From positions 1-13,159 of the forward strand of contig DASSKA010000059.1 in NCBI GenBank assembly GCA_035690905.1: 13,159 nt of DNA, written 5' to 3'. A program made the position numbers and the translations under genes. Source of the stretch: DASSKA01 sp035690905 (GTDB lineage: Bacteria > Actinomycetota > Actinomycetes > Propionibacteriales > Nocardioidaceae). Below, one piece after another: positions 6,032 to 13,121 of the stretch; the stretch's first letter is position 1; each line of letters opens with the position of its first letter. The notes under the pieces were generated by a model. That model did no database searches and had not been told where the DNA came from. It saw only the letters and a program-made list of their open reading frames with translations.

Positions 6032-6997
6032 TCAGGCGGGTGTGGCGAGGGAGAGCGCGAAGTCCCCGGCAGAGTCGGTCCACCACTGCGCCAGGAACAG
6101 CCCGGCGGCGGCGAGCTCATCGGCTACCCCGTCCCGGCGGAACTTCGCGGAGATCTCGGTACGCATCTCCTGGCCCTTGTCGAAGGACACCACCAGGTCC
6201 AGCTCGGGCACGTGCACCCGCTGCTCGCGCAACGAGCGCAGCCGCATCTCGATCCACTCCCGCTCGGCGTCCCAGAGCGCCACGTGCGCGAAGCCGGTCG
6301 GGTCGAAGTCGGCACCCAGCTCGCGGTTCATCACCGACAGCACGTTCAGGTTGAACGCCGCGGTCACCCCGGCGGAGTCGTCGTAGGCGGCCACCAGCCG
6401 GGCCGGGTCCTTGACCAGGTCGGTGCCCAGCAGCAGCGCGTCACCGGGCCGCATGTCCTCCGCGACCCCGGCCAGGAACCCGACCCGCTCGGCGGGCTCG
6501 AGGTTGCCGATCGTGCCGCCCAGGAAGGCGGTCAGCCGCGGATGCTCCCCGGGCAGCCGGCTGAGGTCCTGGAAGTCGGCAACGACTCCGCGGACGGGCA
6601 ACGAGGGGAACTCGTCGCCCAGCGCGTGCACGGCGGCGGCCAGCGCGCTCTCGCTGACGTCGACGGGGACGTAGCTGTGCAGGGAGCCGGCGAGCGCCCG
6701 GAGCAGCAGCCGGGTCTTCTCCGACGACCCGGAACCCAGCTCGACCAGGGTCCGCGCTGACGTGAGCCGGGCGATGTCGGAGGCGTGCGCGGACAGTAGC
6801 CGCCGTTCGGCGCCGGTCGGGTAGTACTCCGGCAGCCGGGTGATCGCCTCGAACAGCTCGCTTCCCCGGGCGTCGTAGAAGTACTTCGGCGGCAGCACCT
6901 TCGGCGTCGCGGTCAGCCCGCGTCGCACGTCCTCACGCATGGTGGCGTTCAGGTCGTCCGGGCTCAGCCGCACCTCGACGGCGTTCGTGGTCGACAC
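6032..6997 (-). CDS. egtD: L-histidine N-alpha-methyltransferase (ergothioneine biosynthesis)
   Basis: Adds three methyl groups from S-adenosylmethionine to histidine, making hercynine, the scaffold of ergothioneine. It is 321 residues, full length. The family N-terminus has PPKYFYDARGSELFEAITRL and PEYYPTGAE. The SAM site is LVELGSGSSEKTRLLL (84-99), followed by VPVDVSESAL. LGGTIGNLEP contains Asn165, which with Tyr205, Met251 and Glu281 (TEIS) lines up within one position of the histidine-binding residues I recall from M. smegmatis EgtD. The C-terminus FLAQWWTDSAGDFALSLA is typical. The start is GTG 6997 with GAGGAG (complement of 7003-7008) 5 nt upstream. It is the last gene of egtABCD, 34 nt after egtC. 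No egtE follows; the next gene is convergent. Confidence 0.96.
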   Translation of the reverse strand: MSTTNAVEVRLSPDDLNATMREDVRRGLTATPKVLPPKYFYDARGSELFEAITRLPEYYPTGAERRLLSAHASDIARLTSARTLVELGSGSSEKTRLLLRALAGSLHSYVPVDVSESALAAAVHALGDEFPSLPVRGVVADFQDLSRLPGEHPRLTAFLGGTIGNLEPAERVGFLAGVAEDMRPGDALLLGTDLVKDPARLVAAYDDSAGVTAAFNLNVLSVMNRELGADFDPTGFAHVALWDAEREWIEMRLRSLREQRVHVPELDLVVSFDKGQEMRTEISAKFRRDGVADELAAAGLFLAQWWTDSAGDFALSLATPA

Positions 6998-7031
6998 AGG
7001 CTCTCCTCACGGTTCATCGGGGGATCGAGGC

Positions 7032-7766
7032 TCACAGATCCATCGGCTCTTGGCTGACCTGTCCGTCCCGGATGTCGGCGCGGTGCCCGTAGGGGATCTC
7101 CACCCAGCCGTCCTCGTCGTCGGACGGCTCGGAGGCCACCAGCACCCCGGAGGGGAGCTCCCGCACGTACATCGGTTCGCCGAGCACCGTGGCCGCCACG
7201 GAGGACCCGTCGGTGGCCAGCAGGCTGACCCGTCCTCCGCCCGCGTCCTGGGCGAGCCGGGTCACCGCGACCAGCCCGTCGGCGAGCGACGACCCCGCCG
7301 TCCAGTGGCCGACAGCCGCTCCGAACAGCCAGGCCGAGTCCACCCCGACCTGCGCCTCCGGCACCTCGGCGGCCTGAGGCCACAGCACCTTCCGGGCCCG
7401 GTCCAGGTCGGCCAGCCTGCCGTTGTGGCTGAACATCCACCGGCCGTGCAGGAACGGCGCCGCGGCCGCCTCGCCGTACGTCAGGCCGGGCGTCGCGGAC
7501 CGCACCGACGCCAGCACGCAGCCGGAGGCGACCGTCGGTGCCAGGCTCGCGAAGGAGGCGTCGGTCCAGATCGGCTGGGCGCGCCGGTACCGGACCGGCT
7601 CGGCCCGCCCGTCGACGTACCAGCCGACCCCGAACCCGTCGGCATTGATGGTGCCGTGCCGCTGGCGGCGCGGTGCCCAGGACTGCCGGAACAGGGAGTA
7701 CGGCGCGGCGACCACCACGTCGTGCAGCGACCGCTGGTGGCCCAGCCAGGCGAGGTGGCGGCACAT
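7032..7766 (-). CDS. egtC: Gamma-glutamyl hercynylcysteine sulfoxide hydrolase (class II amidotransferase fold)
   Basis: Removes glutamate from gamma-glutamyl-hercynylcysteine sulfoxide, the third step of the mycobacterial-type pathway. It is 244 residues. The N-terminus MCRHLAWLG exposes Cys2, the catalytic nucleophile of Ntn-type glutamine amidotransferases once Met1 is removed. NADGFGVGWY and SHNGRL are further class II amidotransferase signatures around the active site. Its ATG lies 1 nt after the egtB stop (TGA, C, ATG) with no clear ribosome site of its own, so translation is probably coupled to egtB. The assignment rests on the sequence together with its place between egtB and egtD; on its own it could be called a class II glutamine amidotransferase. 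Confidence 0.94.
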   Translation of the reverse strand: MCRHLAWLGHQRSLHDVVVAAPYSLFRQSWAPRRQRHGTINADGFGVGWYVDGRAEPVRYRRAQPIWTDASFASLAPTVASGCVLASVRSATPGLTYGEAAAAPFLHGRWMFSHNGRLADLDRARKVLWPQAAEVPEAQVGVDSAWLFGAAVGHWTAGSSLADGLVAVTRLAQDAGGGRVSLLATDGSSVAATVLGEPMYVRELPSGVLVASEPSDDEDGWVEIPYGHRADIRDGQVSQEPMDL

Positions 7767-7767
7767 G

Positions 7768-9111
7768 TCACGCGTCCCGGGCGGTGCGGAAGCCGGCGAC
7801 GCTCTGCCGGCGGATCGGCAGGTCCCAGTTGCGGAACGTGGCCCGGCAGGACGACGGGTCGGTGGCCCACGAGCCGCCGCGGAGCACCCGGTAGCCGCCG
7901 CCGAAGAACACTTCGGAGTACTCCCGGTAGGGGAACGAGGAGAACCCGGGATAGCCGGTGAACTCCGTGGACGTCCACTCCCACACGTCGCCGAGCAGCT
8001 GCAACACGCCGTACGCCGACGCGCCGGCCGGGAACGAGCCGCGCGCGGTCGGCCGGTAGCGGACCTGCCCCAGGTTCGCGTGCTCCGAGGCCGGCGCCTC
8101 TGGCCCCCACGGGAACCGCCGCTTGGACGCGGTGGCCGGGTCCCACGAAGCCGCCTTCTCCCACTCCGCCTCGGTGGGCAGCCGGCGGCCGGCCCAGCGG
8201 GCGTACGCCGTGGCCTCGTGCCAGCACACGTGCTGCACCGGCTCGTCGCCGGGCAGCGGCTCGACCCGGCCGAAGCGGCGCCGCAGCCAGCCGCCGTCCT
8301 CGTGGAACCAGAACGCCGGGGTGCGCTTGCCGGATCGGTTGCGCCACTCCCAGCCGGCCTCGGTCCACCAGCGCGGCTGCTCGTAGCCGCCGTCCTCGAC
8401 GAACCGCAGGTAGTCGGTGTTCGAGACCGGCACGGTGTCGATCCAGTACGACGGAAGCTGCACCTCGTGGGCCGGCCGCTCGTTGTCGTAGGCCCACGGG
8501 TCGTCGGAGCAGCCCATCGTGAACGGGCCCTCCGGGACCAGCACCTCCGCGGTGGCGACCAGTGCCTGCGGCGCCGGAAGCTCGTCGGTGGCCGGCAGCG
8601 CGGGCCGTCCGCGGCGCAGCTGGTGGGTGGCCAGCATGGTCTCGTCGTGCTGGTGCTCGTGCTGGACGACCATCCCGAACACCAGTCCGCCCTTCAGCAG
8701 TGGCCGGTGGCCGTCGAGCCGCAGGTCAAAGAGCGCGTCGAGCACCCGGCGGCGCACCTTTCCGATGTAGGAACCGGCCTCGGCGGTGTGCAGCAGCGGC
8801 AGGGACGGCCGCTCCACGCGGGGATGCTCGAACGCGTCGTAGATCGAGTCCAGTTCCGGACGCAGCGCGTCCTTGCCGGCGGCCGCACGCAGCAGCCACT
8901 GCTCCTCGTAGTTGCCGACGTGCGCCAGGTCCCAGACCAGCGGTGACATCAGCCGTGAGTGCTGGGCCAGCAGCTCGGGCTCCTCGAGCACCCGCGTGGT
9001 CAGCCCGAGGCTGCGGTCCCGGACCCGCTCCAGCTCATCGGCTACGAACTGCTTGAGGGTGTCCTCGTCGGCACCGGCCGTCGCGGCGCCGGGCAGCAGC
9101 GTGGACGTCAT
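7768..9111 (-). CDS. egtB: Hercynine oxygenase (iron-dependent sulfoxide synthase)
   Basis: Uses non-haem iron and O2 to join gamma-glutamylcysteine to hercynine as a sulfoxide. It is 447 residues with two domains: an N-terminal DinB-like helical domain (about 18-165) and a C-terminal FGE-sulfatase domain (about 188-445). The iron ligands are visible as His64 in LAHVGNYEE and His151/His155 in QHEHQHDETM, the spacing I recall for M. thermoresistibile EgtB (H51, H134, H138). NWDLPIRRQ contains Asp430 and Arg434, matching the gamma-glutamylcysteine-binding D416/R420 pair. FGE hallmarks include PVSNTDYLRF, RLPTEAEWEKAA and GVLQLLGDVWEW. The presence of these residues points to the type that uses gamma-glutamylcysteine. 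The ATG overlaps the egtA stop (ATGA), with GGAGG just upstream, so the two are translationally coupled. Confidence 0.97.
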   Translation of the reverse strand: MTSTLLPGAATAGADEDTLKQFVADELERVRDRSLGLTTRVLEEPELLAQHSRLMSPLVWDLAHVGNYEEQWLLRAAAGKDALRPELDSIYDAFEHPRVERPSLPLLHTAEAGSYIGKVRRRVLDALFDLRLDGHRPLLKGGLVFGMVVQHEHQHDETMLATHQLRRGRPALPATDELPAPQALVATAEVLVPEGPFTMGCSDDPWAYDNERPAHEVQLPSYWIDTVPVSNTDYLRFVEDGGYEQPRWWTEAGWEWRNRSGKRTPAFWFHEDGGWLRRRFGRVEPLPGDEPVQHVCWHEATAYARWAGRRLPTEAEWEKAASWDPATASKRRFPWGPEAPASEHANLGQVRYRPTARGSFPAGASAYGVLQLLGDVWEWTSTEFTGYPGFSSFPYREYSEVFFGGGYRVLRGGSWATDPSSCRATFRNWDLPIRRQSVAGFRTARDA

Positions 9112-10358
9112 GGCTCCTCCAGGGGGACGGGTGCCTCGTCGGCAGGGCAACGGCCGCGGTCGACGTACCGTTCGGCGAACTCGGCGACCAGGTCGACCAG
9201 CGCGGGATCGACGCCGTCGCTCCGCAGCGCGTCGAGCGCGACCCGGAAGCAGCCGCGGGCGGCCTCGGCGAGCCTCGGCAGGCCGAGCCCCTCCCGAGCC
9301 GCCGCCGTCCAGGTGCCCGCCCCGGTGGCGAGGCCGGCGGCGCGGGCACCGGCCTCCGGCTCGTCGAGCAGCGCGCCGAGCACTGCCATCGGCACCGGCC
9401 AGAACCGCGGGTGCTGGGCGTCCAGGTAGCGCACCTCGTACCACCCGCGCGGCCGCACCGGTGGGAACAGCGTGGACAGGTGGCAGTCCAGGTCGGCCAC
9501 GGTGGGCGGGTCCGGCGGCACCTCGACCGCGCCGTCGACCCACTCGGCGAACCGCAGCCCGGCCGGTGCCGTCCAGTCCGAGTCGCTGCGCCGCCACAGC
9601 ATCAGCGGCGCGGCCAGCGCGTACTCCGCCCAGCCGGCCACCGGGTCGACGCCCGCCGGCGGTCCGGTGCGCCGCGGTTCCAGGTTCATCCAGACCCGCT
9701 GCCGAGCCGACTTCCAGCCGGTCGCCCGACCGGCGTGCACCGGGGAGTTCGCGAAGGCGGCCACCATCACGGGTCCCAGCGCGTGCAGCAGCCGCCACCG
9801 TCGTACGGCGTCGGAAGCATCGGTGCCGAGCGGGAGGTTGACCTGCACCGCCGCGGTGCTGTTCATCATCTGGCTGCCGAGCCCGCCGAGCCCGCCGAGC
9901 CGGCCGAAGTAGCCGGCCATCGCGCGGTAGCGAGGGGTGTCGAGCTGGCGACGGGGGAGCCGGTGCGGGTCGATGCCGGAGGGGACGAGAACCATCCCAT
10001 GCTCTTCCAGCGGGCGGCGGACGTGCTCGATGTCCGCGGCGAGCGCCCGCCAGCAGGCGCTCGCGTCAGCAGCCGGGGCCGAGCTCAGCTCGAGCTGGCC
10101 GCCGGGCTCGAAGGTGATCGTGGAGCCGTGGGGCGGCGGCGGGATGCCGCCGAGCAGCGCGCGGAGCTGAGGCAGGGACACCGGACGGGTCGGATCCTCG
10201 GCGTAGCCGGCCAGCCACTCCACCTCCGCGCCCACCAGTGCCGGTGGGCCGGTCTTGAAGCACACCCGCTTGACGTACCCGTGCACGGCGGCGCGGTCGG
10301 TGACCTGAGCGTTCTCGAGACGCTCGTCGGTGGTTGTGTCGCGCGCCACAACGCCCAT
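9108..10358 (-). CDS. egtA: Glutamate-cysteine ligase, ergothioneine type
   Basis: Makes gamma-glutamylcysteine from glutamate, cysteine and ATP, the thiol donor for EgtB. From the ATG at 10358 it is 416 residues. Family signatures are LVGAEVEWL (Glu45, Glu47), TFEPGGQLELSSAP (Glu84, Glu90; metal and substrate site) and MMNSTAAVQVNL. A short Gly-Leu run (GGLGGLG) comes from a 9-bp tandem repeat. It is the first gene of egtABCD. A GTG two codons upstream (10364) is an alternative start. I prefer ATG 10358 because a -10 hexamer TACTCT (complement of 10367-10372) ends 8 nt before it, suiting a leaderless transcript, and no ribosome site precedes either codon. It is divergent from dgt across 62 bp. 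Confidence 0.95.
   Translation of the reverse strand: MGVVARDTTTDERLENAQVTDRAAVHGYVKRVCFKTGPPALVGAEVEWLAGYAEDPTRPVSLPQLRALLGGIPPPPHGSTITFEPGGQLELSSAPAADASACWRALAADIEHVRRPLEEHGMVLVPSGIDPHRLPRRQLDTPRYRAMAGYFGRLGGLGGLGSQMMNSTAAVQVNLPLGTDASDAVRRWRLLHALGPVMVAAFANSPVHAGRATGWKSARQRVWMNLEPRRTGPPAGVDPVAGWAEYALAAPLMLWRRSDSDWTAPAGLRFAEWVDGAVEVPPDPPTVADLDCHLSTLFPPVRPRGWYEVRYLDAQHPRFWPVPMAVLGALLDEPEAGARAAGLATGAGTWTAAAREGLGLPRLAEAARGCFRVALDALRSDGVDPALVDLVAEFAERYVDRGRCPADEAPVPLEEP
9876..9901 (-). repeat. 9-bp tandem repeat within egtA
   Basis: About 2.9 copies of GCCGAGCCC on the plus strand encode the GGLGGLG run of EgtA. The unit is a multiple of three, so changes would keep the frame. A minor slippage tract. 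Confidence 0.7.
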
Positions 10359-10366
10359 GCTCACCG

Positions 10367-10372
10367 AGAGTA
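10367..10372 (-). promoter_or_regulatory. Probable egtABCD -10 (leaderless)
   Basis: The minus-strand hexamer TACTCT fits TANNNT and ends 8 nt before ATG 10358. It faces away from the dgt -10 35 bp away. No -35 was recognised. Confidence 0.45.
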
Positions 10373-10406
10373 GTCACAACGGGCAAGGCGCGTGGGTGGG
10401 CGGCGC

Positions 10407-10412
10407 TAGGGT
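10407..10412 (+). promoter_or_regulatory. Probable dgt -10 (leaderless)
   Basis: TAGGGT fits TANNNT and ends 8 nt before the ATG at 10421. Transcription would start at or beside the start codon. No ribosome site and no clear -35 are visible. Confidence 0.5.
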
Positions 10413-10420
10413 CTGGGGCC

Positions 10421-11737
10421 ATGGGGTCGACCAGGGATGCGGCCGCCGGTGCGGTCGACAGGTCGTACGACGAGGCGGCCCGCGAGCGCTGGGTGCCCGA
10501 GCCCCCGAAACGCCCGGAGCGCACGCCCTTCGAGCGGGACCGGGCCCGGCTCGTGCACTCCTCGGCACTGCGCCGGCTGGCCGCGAAGACCCAGGTGGTC
10601 GGCCCGCAGTCGGACGATTTCGTGCGAAACCGGCTCACCCACACCCTCGAGGTGGCACAGGTGGCCCGCGACCTCGCGCGCACCCTCGGCTGCGACCCGG
10701 ACATCGCCGAGACCGCGGCGCTCGCCCACGACATCGGCCACCCGCCGTTCGGGCACAACGGGGAACGGGTGCTCGACGAGCTCGCCGCGTCGTGCGGCGG
10801 CTTCGAGGGCAATGCCCAGACGCTGCGGCTGCTGACCCGGCTCGAGCCCAAGACCCTGGACGCGTCCGGTCGCCCGGTGGGGCTGAACCTGACCCGGGCC
10901 ACCCTGGACGCGAGCAGCAAGTACCCGTGGCTGCGGAGGGACGCCCCGGCTCCGCAGGGCAGCCACGCGGACGGATCGCCCCGGGTGGCGCGCAAGTTCG
11001 GTGTCTACGAGGACGACCTGCCGGTGTTCTGCTGGATCCGCGAGGGCGTGTCCGGGGACCGGCGCTGCGTCGAGGCCCAGGTGATGGACCTCGCCGACGA
11101 CATCGCCTACTCCGTGCACGACCTGGAGGACGGCATCGTCGCCGGGCGCATCGACCTGTCGCTGCTGCGCGACCCGTCCCGGCGCGCCGAGGTCTGGGCG
11201 ACGGTCCGGGACTGGTACTTGCCCGAGGTGGAGCCGGCCGCGCTCGACGCGGCGTTCGCGGGGCTGGCCGCCCTCAGCTCGTGGCCCACCGCGTCGTACG
11301 ACGGCAGCCGAGCGGCCCAGGCGGCGCTTAAGAACCTGACCAGCGACCTGATCGGCCGGTTCTGCACCAGCGTGCAGGAGGCCACGCAGCAGGGGTACGG
11401 CGCGGGGCCGCTGACCCGGCACGCGGCAGACCTGGTGCTGCCCCGGGACACGGCGCTGGCGATCGCGGTGCTGAAGGGCATCGCGGCGCACTACGTGATG
11501 CGCGCCGACGACCGGGTCGCGCTGCTGGACCGGCAGCGGGAGGTGCTCGCCGAGCTGGTGCACGCGCTGGCCGGCGGTGGGCCGCACCTGCTCGAGCCGG
11601 TGTTCCGCGCCGACCACGAGGCCGCCGCTTCCGATGCCGGCCGGCTCCGGGTGATCATCGACCAGGTCGCCTCGCTCACCGACTCCTCCGCACTGGGGTG
11701 GCACGCCCGGCTGTGCCGCGGCCCGTTCGGCCCCTGA
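10421..11737 (+). CDS. dgt: Deoxyguanosinetriphosphate triphosphohydrolase-like protein (HD domain)
   Basis: Hydrolyses dNTPs to deoxynucleoside and triphosphate, helping to set dNTP pools. The 438 residues fit the type 2 dGTPase-like subfamily. The metal site is spread over THTLEVAQV (His74), LAHDIGHPPFGHNGE (His103, Asp104) and MDLADDIAYSVHDLEDG (an Asp in 223-227). The RDRARLVHSSALRRLAAKTQV stretch, with KTQV, is conserved at the N-terminus. Actinobacterial enzymes carry the Ser/Pro-rich insert seen around 165-190. The ATG is supported by TAGGGT 8 nt upstream. In many actinobacteria dgt is directly followed by dnaG; here a DUF488 gene and a vapBC pair lie between them. Confidence 0.95.
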   Translation: MGSTRDAAAGAVDRSYDEAARERWVPEPPKRPERTPFERDRARLVHSSALRRLAAKTQVVGPQSDDFVRNRLTHTLEVAQVARDLARTLGCDPDIAETAALAHDIGHPPFGHNGERVLDELAASCGGFEGNAQTLRLLTRLEPKTLDASGRPVGLNLTRATLDASSKYPWLRRDAPAPQGSHADGSPRVARKFGVYEDDLPVFCWIREGVSGDRRCVEAQVMDLADDIAYSVHDLEDGIVAGRIDLSLLRDPSRRAEVWATVRDWYLPEVEPAALDAAFAGLAALSSWPTASYDGSRAAQAALKNLTSDLIGRFCTSVQEATQQGYGAGPLTRHAADLVLPRDTALAIAVLKGIAAHYVMRADDRVALLDRQREVLAELVHALAGGGPHLLEPVFRADHEAAASDAGRLRVIIDQVASLTDSSALGWHARLCRGPFGP

Positions 11738-11772
11738 GCTCTCTCCAGCACGCCGAGACCGCCCGGGAGCCG

Positions 11773-11819
11773 GACAGTGGAGCGTGGTTGCCACATAGTG
11801 CCCATGCCGCTCCACTGTC
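11773..11819. repeat. 47-bp palindrome downstream of dgt
   Basis: GACAGTGGAGCG (11773-11784) and CGCTCCACTGTC (11808-11819) are exactly complementary. Counting the inner part, two 22-nt arms around a 3-nt loop pair at 17 of 22 positions, mostly perfect at the base. It is 35 nt past the dgt stop, so it may end dgt transcription, but it lacks a U-tract. It may equally be a dispersed palindromic element. Its sequence is unrelated to palindromes A and B. Confidence 0.8.
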
Positions 11820-11830
11820 GACCTGACTCC

Positions 11831-11861
11831 GGTGGCTGAGGAGCGAGCGTCTCGAAACCAC
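11831..11861. repeat. REP-like imperfect hairpin upstream of the DUF488 gene
   Basis: A short imperfect inverted repeat: GGTGGCTGAG at the left and CTCGAAACCAC at the right around GAGCGAGCGT, with GTGG/CCAC and GAG/CTC able to pair. From memory, very similar strings ending CTCGAAACCAC are scattered through Nocardioides-like genomes. Only one copy is in this window. With the 47-bp palindrome and the DUF488 promoter, this is what 11738-11877 holds. Confidence 0.45.
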
Positions 11862-11865
11862 TGCG

Positions 11866-11871
11866 TAGCCT
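11866..11871 (+). promoter_or_regulatory. Candidate leaderless -10 for the DUF488 gene
   Basis: TAGCCT fits TANNNT and ends 6 nt before ATG 11878. No ribosome site is visible. Confidence 0.45.
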
Positions 11872-11877
11872 CGGGGC

Positions 11878-12396
11878 ATGGCGCTGCTGACGGTCGGGCA
11901 CGGTCGGCTGGACCGTGACGGGCTGGGGCCGCTGCTCGCCTCGGCCGGCGTGGAGCGGCTGGTCGACGTACGCCGCTATCCCGGTAGCCGCACCAACCCG
12001 GACGTGAAGCGGGAAGCGCTCGCAGAGTGGCTGCCCGAGCTGGGCATCGGCTACCGGTGGGAGGAGCGGCTCGGTGGGCGGCGGCGCGTCGACCAGGATT
12101 CCTCGGACCCCTGGTGGCGGGTCGAGCAGTTCCGGGCGTACGCCGCGCACACCCGGACTGCGGAGTTCGCCGGCGCCGTGGAAGAGCTGCTGGAGGACAC
12201 CGGGACGGTGGCGGTGATGTGCAGCGAGTCGTTGTGGTGGCGGTGCCACCGGCGGCTGATCGCCGACGTGGCCGTGCTGCGGTACGACGTACCGGTCCTT
12301 CACCTGATGCACGACGGTCGGCTGCGCGAGCATGAGCCGGCCGCGGGTGCCCGGGTCGCGGACGGGTGGCTGGTCTGGGACAGAGGTGCGGTGTGA
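11878..12396 (+). CDS. DUF488-family protein of unknown function
   Basis: A 172-residue cytosolic protein. Family signatures are the N-terminal LLTVGHGRLDRDGL, LVDVRRYPGSRTNPDVKREAL (about 28-48) and the C-terminal VMCSESLWWRCHRRLIAD (113-130). The last contains Cys115, Cys123 and His124, a pattern often suspected of binding metal or being catalytic. No enzymatic function is established for the family. The start is supported by TAGCCT 6 nt upstream. It converges on vapC with a 19-bp gap and no visible terminator. It has its own promoter, so it is not obviously part of the toxin-antitoxin unit. There is no signal peptide or membrane segment. Confidence 0.9.
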   Translation: MALLTVGHGRLDRDGLGPLLASAGVERLVDVRRYPGSRTNPDVKREALAEWLPELGIGYRWEERLGGRRRVDQDSSDPWWRVEQFRAYAAHTRTAEFAGAVEELLEDTGTVAVMCSESLWWRCHRRLIADVAVLRYDVPVLHLMHDGRLREHEPAAGARVADGWLVWDRGAV

Positions 12397-12415
12397 GGGT
12401 GGCGCGGGGGACGGG

Positions 12416-12811
12416 TCAGTCGATCGCCTTGGCTCGGGGACAGGCCCGCGCCAGCCGCAGGTCCGTGGTGAGCAGCGGTAGATCGAGGCTCTCGGCGAGC
12501 TCCACATAGAGCGCATCGACAAGTCGCAGGTCCGCGCGTCGTTCCCATGCACCGTTGACGAGGCCGTTCAGCAGGTGACGCGTCAACGGCAGCTGAGCCA
12601 GGTGCTTCAGCGCGGCGGTGACCTGCGTGACCGTGAGCGCTCCGGCACGATGCAGCCGGCCGAGCGCGGCAAGCACCTCGGTGTCGAAGTGGGCAGGGAC
12701 ATGGAGGGTCGTGCCGCGCAGGCGCGTCCTGGCGGTCTCGGCCAAGTCCGAACCGACCAGGATGTCGACCAGCACCGAGGCGTCGAGGATGACCTCTCGC
12801 GGGGGGTTCAC
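12416..12811 (-). CDS. vapC: PIN-domain toxin of a VapBC-type system
   Basis: A PIN-fold endoribonuclease, expected to cleave RNA when free of its antitoxin. It is 131 residues, normal for VapC. The four acidic active-site positions are visible: Asp10 (VILDASVLVDIL), Glu45 (DTEVLAAL), Asp99 (LVDALYVELAE) and Asp117 (LLTTDLRLA), so the toxin looks intact. The start is GTG 12811, which overlaps the antitoxin stop as GTGA (complement of 12808-12811), the usual coupled arrangement. Longer starts in the same frame lie inside the antitoxin gene and add only unrelated Arg-rich sequence. The RNA target cannot be read from the sequence. Confidence 0.93.
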   Translation of the reverse strand: MNPPREVILDASVLVDILVGSDLAETARTRLRGTTLHVPAHFDTEVLAALGRLHRAGALTVTQVTAALKHLAQLPLTRHLLNGLVNGAWERRADLRLVDALYVELAESLDLPLLTTDLRLARACPRAKAID

Positions 12812-13035
12812 CGGCGCGCGCCGTCGAGCTCGGCGCGGGCCTCGTCGAGGGCGGCGAGCACCGCCTCGTGCGTGACCTTCGACCGGGGCCTTGGCAGGCC
12901 GTCCAACCATGCGTCGACCGAGTGGCGTTCGAGCTCGGCGGCAATCGCACTCTGCGTGATGGCAGAGACGTTGAGCCCGGCCTCACGGGCGCGCGCGGCC
13001 AGGTCGTCGGGTACGTAGACGTTGAGGCGCGCCAT
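12808..13035 (-). CDS. vapB: VapB-type antitoxin, probable ribbon-helix-helix
   Basis: A 75-residue antitoxin. The N-terminus MARLNVYVPDDLAARAREAG, then LNVSAITQSAIAAEL, looks like a ribbon-helix-helix DNA-binding domain (beta strand, two helices). The acidic/Arg-rich tail (about 48-75) would wrap the toxin. It should bind VapC and, with it, repress its own promoter. The start is ATG 13035; in-frame alternatives further upstream lie inside the operator. The ATG is 6 nt after CATACT, suggesting a leaderless message. The gene overlaps vapC by 4 nt and diverges from dnaG across 86 bp. The antitoxin family name (VapB, CcdA-like) is uncertain, but its role as antitoxin is well supported by the partner. 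Confidence 0.87.
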   Translation of the reverse strand: MARLNVYVPDDLAARAREAGLNVSAITQSAIAAELERHSVDAWLDGLPRPRSKVTHEAVLAALDEARAELDGARR

Positions 13036-13054
13036 ACACACAGTATGCACACTG
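13033..13054 (-). promoter_or_regulatory. vapBC promoter with two overlapping operator palindromes
   Basis: Palindrome 1: CATAC (13033-13037) and GTATG (13043-13047) are perfect arms around 5 nt, and include the vapB start codon. Palindrome 2: 13041-13054, CAGTATGCACACTG, is self-complementary at 12 of 14 positions. The minus-strand -10 candidate CATACT (complement of 13042-13047) lies in both. This is the expected layout for autorepression by the VapBC complex. Confidence 0.6.
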
Positions 13055-13108
13055 ATTGGCGCCGTGGCGACGCGTGGAAGTTCCCGTCGGCCCGTCGGGG
13101 ACGGCCCG

Positions 13109-13114
13109 TAGACT
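13109..13114 (+). promoter_or_regulatory. Probable dnaG -10 (leaderless)
   Basis: TAGACT fits TANNNT and ends 7 nt before the GTG at 13122, with no ribosome site. A 5-bp stem (CCGTC 13092-13096, GACGG 13100-13104) lies just upstream. No -35 was recognised. Confidence 0.5.
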
Positions 13115-13121
13115 CTCGCCC

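Noticed and set aside
9112..9798. EgtB extended upstream into one giant minus-strand protein
   Set aside because: That portion is out of frame with real EgtA codons and is shadow sequence; the ATGA overlap gives the natural egtB start.
10406..11815. 469-codon minus-strand frame opposite dgt
   Set aside because: Low-complexity shadow of the dgt HD-domain gene.
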